This document shows, piece after piece, positions 1-5,344 of a stretch of 5,384 nucleotides of DNA. How positions within the stretch are numbered: the stretch's first letter is position 1; the number at the start of each line of letters is the position of its first letter. The position numbers and the translations under genes were made by a program. The notes below the pieces were generated by a model. It ran no database searches. It worked only from the letters and a program-made list of their open reading frames with translations, and had not been told where the DNA came from. The stretch is from Flavobacteriaceae bacterium UBA2000 (GTDB lineage: Bacteria; Bacteroidota; Bacteroidia; Flavobacteriales; Flavobacteriaceae): the NCBI GenBank assembly GCA_002335345.1, contig DDCS01000003.1:1-5384 (forward strand), given 5' to 3'.

Positions 1-155
1 ATTTTTTGATCGCCTTTTTTAAAAAACGCTGTGGTGACCTGCTCAGAGTCCACCACTTCGGTTTTATAGCATGGCGTGTCAAGTAATGTGGCGTACAATT
101 CGATGCTTTGTTCTAAATCAGAAACGGCAATCCCAATATGCTCTATGCTGTTCAT
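1..155 (-). CDS. mce: methylmalonyl-CoA epimerase, N-terminal part (runs off the left edge)
   Basis: Reading the minus strand from the ATG at 155-153 gives 51 complete codons with no stop before the window edge. The protein begins MNSIEHIGIAVSDLEQSIEL and continues through a CYKTEVV stretch to TTAFFKKGDQK. This is the N-terminal beta-alpha-beta-beta module of the vicinal-oxygen-chelate (glyoxalase) fold as found in methylmalonyl-CoA epimerases. His6 in IEHIGIAV matches the first metal-binding histidine of that family; the other ligands lie outside the window. Family members interconvert (2R)- and (2S)-methylmalonyl-CoA in the cytoplasm, linking propionyl-CoA to succinyl-CoA through methylmalonyl-CoA mutase. 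Placement beside rbfA, divergently transcribed, is from memory common in flavobacteria and supports the call. Another glyoxalase-fold protein cannot be excluded from 51 residues. Confidence 0.85.
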   Translation of the reverse strand, partial: MNSIEHIGIAVSDLEQSIELYATLLDTPCYKTEVVDSEQVTTAFFKKGDQK

Positions 156-167
156 TAAACATGTTTA
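156..167. repeat. perfect 12-bp palindrome abutting the mce start codon
   Basis: TAAACATGTTTA reads identically on both strands and ends at the base next to the mce ATG. With the mce -7 box at 171-178, transcription would be expected to start near base 167, so the palindrome would make up nearly the whole 5' leader. It could be an operator for a dimeric regulator. A 12-bp palindrome is also expected about once by chance in a window of this size, so only its position makes it notable. Confidence 0.4.
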
Positions 168-170
168 GCT

Positions 171-178
171 CAAAAATA
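171..178 (-). promoter_or_regulatory. candidate -7 element for mce (TATTTTTG)
   Basis: The minus strand reads TATTTTTG, a full match to the Bacteroidota -7 consensus TAnnTTTG, with 15 bases between its last G and the mce ATG. No TTG/TTTG -33 element is visible about 20 bases upstream. The match is exact, but the region is AT-rich, so chance occurrence is possible. Confidence 0.5.
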
Positions 179-209
179 ATAAAAACCCGCGCGAAAGCAG
201 TATTTATCC

Positions 210-217
210 TATTTTTG
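210..217 (+). promoter_or_regulatory. candidate -7 element for rbfA (TATTTTTG), leaderless geometry
   Basis: TATTTTTG matches the Bacteroidota TAnnTTTG -7 consensus exactly and is followed by TAGC and then the rbfA ATG at 222. Since this element sits roughly from -11 to -4, transcription should begin at or within a base or two of the start codon. That would give a leaderless or nearly leaderless rbfA-permease mRNA, in keeping with the lack of a Shine-Dalgarno sequence. No clear -33 TTG is present at the usual spacing. Confidence 0.55.
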
Positions 218-221
218 TAGC

Positions 222-617
222 ATGGAAGAAAGTCAACGGCAACGCAAAATCAGTAGTGTACTACAAAAAGACCTCGCACAGGTCCTGAATCGTCTGCTTA
301 AAGATGGGGGGGTGAGCAACCTCATCGTTTCGGTGACTAAGGTCAGTGTGACTGTTGATTTAAGTGTGGCCAAAGTCTATGTCAGTGTATTTCCTGCAGA
401 CAAAGGGGCACAAGTTGTTTCAGAACTTTCTGCTTTAAAGCCCAGTATCAAACATCAAATCGCCCTCTTGACCAAAAACCAGTTGCGCAAGATGCCCGAC
501 TTGACTTTTTATAATGATGATTCCCTTGAGTATATCGGCCAAATCGAACAAGCCGTAAAAGGAGGTCAAAACCCTATTGCTGACCCCACTCTGCTCGAGC
601 GCCGAAAAAAGAGCTAA
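222..617 (+). CDS. rbfA: 30S ribosome-binding factor A
   Basis: RbfA is a small cytoplasmic KH-like protein that binds the 30S subunit and helps mature the 5' end of 16S rRNA; in model bacteria it is linked to cold adaptation. The 131-residue length fits the family. Recognisable features are the N-terminal helix with RQRKISSVLQKDLAQVL (residues 6-22), the central strand motif VSVTVDLSVAKVYVSVFP (about 41-58), the LRKMPDLTF segment (88-96) and the terminal NDDSLEYI motif (98-105), followed by a charged tail ending in RRKKS. The ATG at 222 is chosen because the conserved helix starts immediately after it and a TAnnTTTG box ends four bases upstream. The stop TAA overlaps the permease ATG by one base (TAATG), so the two genes are almost certainly co-transcribed and translationally coupled. 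Nothing in the protein looks broken. Confidence 0.95.
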   Translation: MEESQRQRKISSVLQKDLAQVLNRLLKDGGVSNLIVSVTKVSVTVDLSVAKVYVSVFPADKGAQVVSELSALKPSIKHQIALLTKNQLRKMPDLTFYNDDSLEYIGQIEQAVKGGQNPIADPTLLERRKKS

Positions 618-1822
618 TGGGTCGCCTCCCTTATTTTATTGCAAAGCGCTATCTGCTGGCAAAACACAGCAGACATGCTGTTGGTCTGCTTTCACGCATT
701 GCGATTGGCGCCGTTGCTGTGGCTACTTTTTCGTTATTTCTGGTGCTTTCGGGATTTACGGGCCTCAAGGACTACGCTCTGGCCTTTACCAATATTTTTG
801 ACAGTGATTTAATTATCAGCCCTGTCTCGGGCAAGTCATTTATTTACGATGATGCGGGGCAAAAGGCATTGCAAGGACTCACCGGAATCCAAGTAGTAGG
901 CCGCGTGGTCGAAGACAAAGTTTTTTTGCGCTATAAAAACCAGGCCCGCGTCGCTACGCTCCGCGGCATCGACAGCGCCTATACCGGGGTCACCCCTGTA
1001 GACACTCTAGTATACACAGGAAACTGGTTTAGCCCTGAGCGCCCTGAGGTCGTCCTTGGCTACTCCGTCGCTGCCGATCTGGCTTTGGCGGCAAGGGACT
1101 TTAGCAACTTAATCCAAATTTCGGCGCCCATCCCGGGAAGTAATATTATGGCCGCCACAAGCCCTGACCAGGTTTTTCGCTCCGAGCAAGTCGTGGCCTC
1201 TGGAATTTATGAAGTCAATGACCAGGTCAACGATCGTTTTGTTTTCTGCTCCATAGAAACAGCGCGTTATCTCTTTGGTTGGGAGCGCAATCAAGTTTCC
1301 TCTCTGGTCATAAAAACAGCGAGTAATGACCTCGAAGCCCTTAAAGCACAGATTTCAAGTGTCTTTGACGACAAGGTCAGGGTTAAAACCCGGGTAGAAC
1401 AAAATGCGGCACTTTACCGTATGCTTAACTCTGAAAACCTGTTTACCTATCTGTTTATAAGCCTTATTGCCGCCATTGCGGTATTTAATTTGACCGGGAC
1501 CTTGATCATGCTGGTGCTCGAGAAGAAAAACAACCTGCGGACCCTATTTACTTTAGGACAGCCTCTTGCGGACATCAAACGCACGTTTTTTGCCAGCGGC
1601 CTCATGATGTGCGGTGCGGGCCTCGCTTTGGGACTTATTCTGGGTGTTTTAGTGGTCTTAGGGCAATCCACCTTTGGTTGGGTCTTGATTACAGAAACCC
1701 TGCCCTACCCAGTGACTTTGACTTGGGGGAACTTTTTTCTGGTCGCGGGAACCATTTTAGGCTTGGGAATGCTGGCGTCTTTATTGGGCGCGCAAAGGGT
1801 CACGCGCCGCCTTCTGGATTAA
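617..1822 (+). CDS. FtsX/LolE-like ABC transporter permease
   Basis: This is an integral inner-membrane protein of the MacB/FtsX/LolCE permease superfamily, 401 residues, which is usual for LolC/LolE-type proteins. The layout is diagnostic. A short cytoplasmic start (PYFIAKRYLLAKHS) precedes TM1 at about 22-46. A large periplasmic domain spans about 47-272, and the FtsX domain has TM2 at about 276-300, TM3 at about 324-349 and TM4 at about 372-391. After TM2 comes a cytoplasmic loop, EKKNNLRTLFTLGQPLADIK, of the kind that couples to the ATPase. Relatives work with a LolD/MacB-type ATPase in lipoprotein release or other envelope export. No ATPase gene is in this window, so the partner must be elsewhere and the substrate is unknown. 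The gene follows rbfA with a one-base TAATG overlap. Its stop shares TTAA with the stop of the convergent dus gene. LolE is plausible, but the sequence alone does not justify a symbol. Confidence 0.88.
   Translation: MGRLPYFIAKRYLLAKHSRHAVGLLSRIAIGAVAVATFSLFLVLSGFTGLKDYALAFTNIFDSDLIISPVSGKSFIYDDAGQKALQGLTGIQVVGRVVEDKVFLRYKNQARVATLRGIDSAYTGVTPVDTLVYTGNWFSPERPEVVLGYSVAADLALAARDFSNLIQISAPIPGSNIMAATSPDQVFRSEQVVASGIYEVNDQVNDRFVFCSIETARYLFGWERNQVSSLVIKTASNDLEALKAQISSVFDDKVRVKTRVEQNAALYRMLNSENLFTYLFISLIAAIAVFNLTGTLIMLVLEKKNNLRTLFTLGQPLADIKRTFFASGLMMCGAGLALGLILGVLVVLGQSTFGWVLITETLPYPVTLTWGNFFLVAGTILGLGMLASLLGAQRVTRRLLD
1787..1808. repeat. GC-rich inverted repeat at the 3' end of the permease gene
   Basis: GGCGCG at 1787-1792 pairs perfectly with CGCGCC at 1803-1808 across a 10-base loop, ending 11 bases before the permease stop codon. 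No U-run follows on either strand, so it is not a classical intrinsic terminator. It could form a stem in the mRNAs of both converging genes, or simply reflect coding constraint (codons for GAQRVTRR). Confidence 0.3.
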
Positions 1823-2814
1823 TGCGTAAACACCATTGAGCCAAACTCCTGCTCAATTTCATCAAGCGTCGCGAAGACGTCAACTGAGGCATCACTAGTA
1901 ACGAGCCTGGTGCGGTACGGTTTAAAATCAGGAATGCCTTTAAAGTAATTCGTATAGTGGCGGCGCGTTTCAAATACGCCGAGTTGCTCCCCTTTCCAGT
2001 CTATAGACATCTCTAAGTGGCGACGTGCGGCAGCCACGCGCTCGCTGAGTGTGGGTGGAGCAGCATGAGTCCCGGTTTCAAAATAATGTTTGACCTGCTT
2101 GAAAAACCACGGATTCCCGATGCTCGCGCGCCCAATCATCGCCCCATCGAGGCCGTATTGGTCACGCATTTCTACTGCGCGCTCAGGGGAATCTACATCG
2201 CCATTACCAAAGACAGGAATATGCATGCGGGCGTTGTTTTTGACCTCAGCAATCGGCGCCCAATTAGCCTCGCCTTTATACATTTGGGCCCGGGTACGCC
2301 CATGGATGGCAATTGCTTGACAGCCCACATCTTGAAGGCGTTCAGCCACCTCAAGAATCTTGATTGAATCATGGTCCCACCCCAGGCGGGTTTTAACGGT
2401 AATCGGGAGTTTGGTGTGCTTAACCATCGCTTCTGTCAGGGACACCATTAGGTCAATATCGCGCAGGATTCCTGCGCCCGCGCCTTTTGAAACAACTTTT
2501 TTAACAGGATATCCAAAGTTAATGTCGATAAAATCAGGCCCACTAGCCTCTACAATTTCAACACTGCGCAGCATAGACTCCATCACTGCGCCAAATATTT
2601 GGATCCCGACAGGGCGTTCTCTTTCGTAAATATCGAGTTTCATGACGCTCTTTGCCGCGTCGCGAATAAGCCCTTCACTGGAAATAAATTCGGTGTACAC
2701 CACATCCGCGCCCTGTTCTTTGCACAAGGCACGAAAGGGAGGATCACTCACGTCCTCCATGGGCGCGAGTAAAAGCGGGAATGCGCCGAGCTCTATATTA
2801 CCGATTTTAGCCAT
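1819..2814 (-). CDS. dusB: tRNA-dihydrouridine synthase, DusB type, with Tyr at the usual catalytic Cys position
   Basis: Dus enzymes are cytoplasmic FMN flavoproteins that reduce specific uridines in tRNA to dihydrouridine using NAD(P)H. The 331-residue protein shows the expected TIM barrel plus C-terminal helical domain. It has LLLAPMEDVSDPPFRALC (about 14-31, FMN-binding start of the barrel), DINFGYPVKKV (98-108), VKTRLGW with Lys141, the HGRTRAQMYKG loop starting at His161, FGNGD (202-206) and MIGRASIGNPW (226-236) for the flavin phosphate, then a helical tail with RRHYTNYFKGIP. The striking feature is G101-Y102-P103: the family normally has GCP, the Cys being the general acid that protonates the uracil ring. 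The Tyr codon TAT is one base from Cys TGT, and the other cysteines (31 and 155) are not in that loop. Everything else is intact, so this is not a decayed gene. The ATG at 2814 is preceded at four bases by a TAATTTTG box. The gene lies 24 bases downstream of the receptor gene. Confidence 0.93.
   Translation of the reverse strand: MAKIGNIELGAFPLLLAPMEDVSDPPFRALCKEQGADVVYTEFISSEGLIRDAAKSVMKLDIYERERPVGIQIFGAVMESMLRSVEIVEASGPDFIDINFGYPVKKVVSKGAGAGILRDIDLMVSLTEAMVKHTKLPITVKTRLGWDHDSIKILEVAERLQDVGCQAIAIHGRTRAQMYKGEANWAPIAEVKNNARMHIPVFGNGDVDSPERAVEMRDQYGLDGAMIGRASIGNPWFFKQVKHYFETGTHAAPPTLSERVAAARRHLEMSIDWKGEQLGVFETRRHYTNYFKGIPDFKPYRTRLVTSDASVDVFATLDEIEQEFGSMVFTH
1835..1857 (+). terminator. candidate hairpin terminator for the rbfA-permease transcript
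   Basis: ATTGAGC at 1835-1841 and GCTCAAT at 1851-1857 form a perfect 7-bp stem with a 9-base loop, starting 13 bases after the permease stop. On the plus strand it is followed only by a short TTC, so the U-tract is weak. It lies inside the 3' end of dusB (codons for EIEQEFGSM), so it may be partly a coding coincidence. Confidence 0.3.
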
Positions 2815-2818
2815 GGCG

Positions 2819-2826
2819 CAAAATTA
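2819..2826 (-). promoter_or_regulatory. candidate -7 element for dusB (TAATTTTG), leaderless geometry
   Basis: The minus strand reads TAATTTTG, an exact TAnnTTTG match, followed by CGCC and then the dusB ATG. The four-base gap equals that at rbfA and again predicts a transcript starting at or next to the start codon. The box lies in the 24-base gap after the receptor gene, so dusB could be transcribed on its own, by read-through from the receptor gene, or both. No -33 TTG is visible at the expected distance. Confidence 0.5.
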
Positions 2827-2838
2827 CAGAATAATTGC

Positions 2839-5256
2839 TTAATTGAGTCGACTGCGCTCTTGATGGTCGTTTAGTGATTTTTGAAGCTGCTTCGGATTGT
2901 CTCCAAAGCCATAACGCAAGGCTATCCAGAACATTCTTGACTCTGGGCGCGGCATATAGTTATTGTCTTGGTTCAGATATACAGAGCGCACCGCGACGTT
3001 TTTGGTATTAAAAAGATCATCGACGCCAATGCTCAAGGTGGCTGTTTTTGGAATCAATGCTTTTTGATAGGACAAATTGGACTCAAACATATTGCCGTAA
3101 TCCAAAGAGCCTGAAACTAGATCTGATATATACGTATTTGTCCACTCTAAGCTCCCTTTTCCGGGGCCTAAGGACCACTGATTATAGGCTTGTAAAAACA
3201 GGCCTTTGGTGCTGTTGGTCTCTGCCCCGCCGCCACTTTCTTCAGCAATAAAGGTGTTTGAAATAAAGTAGGCTGACGCGATGAGATTGGTAAACCAGTT
3301 TCGGTTTAGGTCTTTGGTATACGATACATCAAAGCTGTATTGGTAATAGTCCAATATGTTCACGTCTGTCTGGCGATAAATTTGGTTTTCATTGTCCTGA
3401 AAAGAAATAATTTCAAGGGCCTTGTCGATTTGCTGATAATAGGCCTCAAAATACCACGCTTGGCCTAGGGTATAAAACACGTTTAGTTTTTCTTCAATCG
3501 CAGGGACCAAATTCGGGTTTCCTTGGTTAAAATTAGATTCATTTAAATAATACCGAAATGGGTTGAGCGCTTGGTAGCGCGGTCTTTGAATCTTTTTTAG
3601 ATAGCCCACCCCCCAGCTTTGCTCGTTGGGCAGTTCTTGGGCAATGGTTACTTCAGGAAACCAATTCTCATAACGCAAATCCTCCAGAGCTTCTTGAGTG
3701 CTGAACCGCTCGATTTGGGTGTTTTCATAGCGCAGCCCTGAGGCGAGCGACCATTGTCCCCAAGAGCGCTCCATACGCGCATAACCCGCAATGACCTGCT
3801 CTTTATAATCAAAGCGCTCAACAGGGCCCAGAGCGGTATTGGACTCTGGGGTTAAGGACCAATTGGTTTTGGTATCCACTTGAGTCGCCTTAGCGCCAAA
3901 ATCCCAGCTTACCTTTGTGCTGTTATGATTAAGATCGAATTGGCCTAGTCCAATTGTGGTGTGTTGATTTGAGCTTGTGGCAAAGCCATTGTTCGCTGTA
4001 TTTTGACCAAAAGGGTCGTAGTACATGCTGTTGAGTTGCTGCTGCTGGTCTTGATTATAGTCGATGAATTGCGCGGTAGTTTTGGCGGTGGTTTTGGCGC
4101 TTAATGTGGCCCGCCAAACCAAATCAACCACATAATCGCTGGTATTAAATTCTGTGTTGCTTTTGGTCACAAAAGTTTCTTGGGTCAGGTATTGGGGGGT
4201 TAAAATCCGGTTTTCTTGAAGATTGGTAAACCGCTTATCTGGGGTAATGGCCCCTTGGCCGGAGAGAGAAACCTCATGCCGCGGGTTTGGGGACCAATTC
4301 CATTGGGCATAAGCCTGATGGGTCAATTGATCGGTTATTCGATTGAAATCGCCCTCCCAAATATTCGTGGTTTGCTCGGTTAAAGGAGACACATATCGAA
4401 TATAGGTCTCCTGGTCCTTATTTTCTTTTTTTGGGGCAACACCATAACTCAAATACCATTGGTGTTTGTCTCGACTCAATAAATGAGTGGTGGTCCATTG
4501 GTGTTTTGCAAAGACCCCTTGACGATACATTCCGCGCAGACTGCCTTTGTATCCTGGCGCAATTTTTTTAGTGGTTCTTAGATTAAGCACTGTGGTGGCA
4601 TCGGCATCATAATTTGCCCCCGGATTAGTGATGACCTCAACCGATTCAATCAGTTTGGCGTCGAGACCCTCCAAAAAATCTTTGAGTTCACTGCCTTCCA
4701 AATACAGCTTTTTGTTGTTTAGATAAATCGTGGTCGGTCTATTTTTTACAGTAAGTTGTCCGTTAAGCACAACCACTCCTGGGGTTTTTGTAATGATCTG
4801 ATAAGGGTCCGTCGTGGACAAGGTGGACTCTGCTACGCGGAATACAAGCCGCCCTGGTTCACGGGTAATTTGTGGCGCCTTAGCGGTTATGGTAACTTCT
4901 TGTAATTGTTCTTGAGAGGGGCTGAGTTCTATTGGGCCTAAGTCCAATGAGGGGCCCAGGGTCACAACACGCTGATAAGGGGTGAATCCCAAAATTTGTG
5001 CGCTCAAACTATAGCGACCTTGAGGTAAATCTTCAATAGAAAAATTTCCGTCATCTCCACTGATGGTTGCGGCCACTATTTGTCCTGTAAATGTGCTGGA
5101 GGTTGTTTCGTTTTTGGTCTGTGGCTCTTGAGCAATCACAATGGTCACAAAGGACAAAGGCTGGTTTGCCTCAGTAACCTGACCCTTTATTTGATAAGTC
5201 TGGCCGAACATTACCGTTGAGGTTAGGCCAAGAAAAAAGATAAAATATTTGGTCAT
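2839..5256 (-). CDS. TonB-dependent receptor, CarboxypepD_reg-like plus OMP_b-brl_3-type barrel
   Basis: This is an 805-residue outer-membrane protein likely to import an unknown ligand with energy from TonB/ExbBD. A Sec signal peptide spans about 1-18 (MTKYFIFFLGLTSTVMFG, cleavage before Gln19). Residues about 22-108 form a carboxypeptidase-regulatory-like beta-sandwich (IKGQVTEANQPLSFVTIVIA to RYSLSAQILGFTPYQ). The plug follows, with LQEVTITA (118-125), PYQIITKTPGVVVLNGQLTV (151-170), PTTIYLNNKKL and IESVEVITNPGANYDADA (203-220). The rest to about 785 is a barrel of aromatic-rich strands with GVDDLFNTKNV near the end and the last strand FWIALRYGFG (776-785), then a 20-residue polar tail. 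I see no SusD-like partner and no STN domain, so this is not a visible polysaccharide-utilisation locus and the substrate cannot be named. The ATG at 5256 is chosen because the signal peptide starts there; no Shine-Dalgarno precedes it. dusB follows 24 bases downstream on the same strand. Confidence 0.9.
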   Translation of the reverse strand: MTKYFIFFLGLTSTVMFGQTYQIKGQVTEANQPLSFVTIVIAQEPQTKNETTSSTFTGQIVAATISGDDGNFSIEDLPQGRYSLSAQILGFTPYQRVVTLGPSLDLGPIELSPSQEQLQEVTITAKAPQITREPGRLVFRVAESTLSTTDPYQIITKTPGVVVLNGQLTVKNRPTTIYLNNKKLYLEGSELKDFLEGLDAKLIESVEVITNPGANYDADATTVLNLRTTKKIAPGYKGSLRGMYRQGVFAKHQWTTTHLLSRDKHQWYLSYGVAPKKENKDQETYIRYVSPLTEQTTNIWEGDFNRITDQLTHQAYAQWNWSPNPRHEVSLSGQGAITPDKRFTNLQENRILTPQYLTQETFVTKSNTEFNTSDYVVDLVWRATLSAKTTAKTTAQFIDYNQDQQQQLNSMYYDPFGQNTANNGFATSSNQHTTIGLGQFDLNHNSTKVSWDFGAKATQVDTKTNWSLTPESNTALGPVERFDYKEQVIAGYARMERSWGQWSLASGLRYENTQIERFSTQEALEDLRYENWFPEVTIAQELPNEQSWGVGYLKKIQRPRYQALNPFRYYLNESNFNQGNPNLVPAIEEKLNVFYTLGQAWYFEAYYQQIDKALEIISFQDNENQIYRQTDVNILDYYQYSFDVSYTKDLNRNWFTNLIASAYFISNTFIAEESGGGAETNSTKGLFLQAYNQWSLGPGKGSLEWTNTYISDLVSGSLDYGNMFESNLSYQKALIPKTATLSIGVDDLFNTKNVAVRSVYLNQDNNYMPRPESRMFWIALRYGFGDNPKQLQKSLNDHQERSRLN
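4076..4099. repeat. 12-bp in-frame tandem repeat inside the receptor gene
   Basis: GTAGTTTTGGCG and GTGGTTTTGGCG lie head to tail with one mismatch. On the coding strand they give the repeated residues AKTTAKTT, around residues 386-394, between two barrel strands. The unit is a multiple of three, so copy-number change would keep the frame. It looks like a small slippage duplication in a turn or loop. Confidence 0.5.
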
Positions 5257-5269
5257 TATTCGCTGTATT

Positions 5270-5277
5270 CAAATTAA
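5270..5277 (-). promoter_or_regulatory. weak candidate -7 element for the receptor gene (TTAATTTG)
   Basis: The minus strand reads TTAATTTG, one mismatch from TAnnTTTG, with 13 bases to the receptor ATG. A second T-rich near-match, TATTTTTTG, lies about ten bases further upstream with one base too many. Neither has a convincing -33 element, so the receptor promoter is not settled by sequence. Confidence 0.25.
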
Positions 5278-5296
5278 AATAACAAAAAATAAATCA

Positions 5297-5315
5297 CATG
5301 CCCCACCACGGCATG
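5297..5315. repeat. inverted repeat CATGCC/GGCATG in the right intergenic region
   Basis: CATGCC at 5297-5302 and GGCATG at 5310-5315 form a perfect 6-bp dyad around a 7-base spacer, about 40 bases upstream of the receptor ATG and about 20 bases upstream of the plus-strand TATATTTG box. The position between two apparently divergent genes suits an operator, but the dyad is short and no regulator is known. Confidence 0.3.
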
Positions 5316-5336
5316 CCGCTAAAGATGTTTTTAGTC

Positions 5337-5344
5337 TATATTTG
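5337..5344 (+). promoter_or_regulatory. candidate -7 element (TATATTTG) for a gene beyond the right edge
   Basis: TATATTTG matches the Bacteroidota TAnnTTTG consensus exactly and points to the right. The downstream bases to 5384 hold no credible start codon, so the gene would begin outside the window with a leader of at least about 35 bases. That predicted leader opens with a small dyad, GCGCA and TGCGC at 5347-5358 separated by two bases. No -33 TTG is seen. Confidence 0.45.

Noticed and set aside
124..163. 14-codon out-of-frame upstream ORF overlapping the mce start on the minus strand
   Set aside because: It arises from the ATG in the centre of the palindrome. There is no evidence of translation and the peptide has no attenuator-like repeated codons, so it is mentioned only in the palindrome finding and not called as a gene.
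577..801. 74-residue plus-strand open frame starting at TTG, 10 bases after AAAAGGAGGT
   Set aside because: It overlaps the end of rbfA and the start of the permease in another frame, has a Cys/Trp-rich composition with no recognisable domain, and starts at TTG in a lineage that rarely uses Shine-Dalgarno sequences. Both overlapped genes are clearly real.
1787..1808. GC-rich hairpin as a bidirectional intrinsic terminator for the convergent genes
   Set aside because: No U-run follows on either strand and it lies within the permease coding sequence before the stop codon, so it is listed only as an inverted repeat.
2017..2367. 116-residue plus-strand open frame antisense to dusB
   Set aside because: It is fully inside the strongly supported dusB coding sequence, has no recognisable domain and no promoter-like box or conserved start; best read as an antisense shadow.
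3048..3251. 67-residue plus-strand open frame antisense to the receptor gene
   Set aside because: No domain, no plausible start signal, and complete overlap with the barrel-coding region of a clear gene.
4032..4047. Short GCT/CAG trinucleotide run in the receptor gene encoding a few glutamines
   Set aside because: Only about four units long; ordinary low-complexity coding sequence rather than a contingency repeat.
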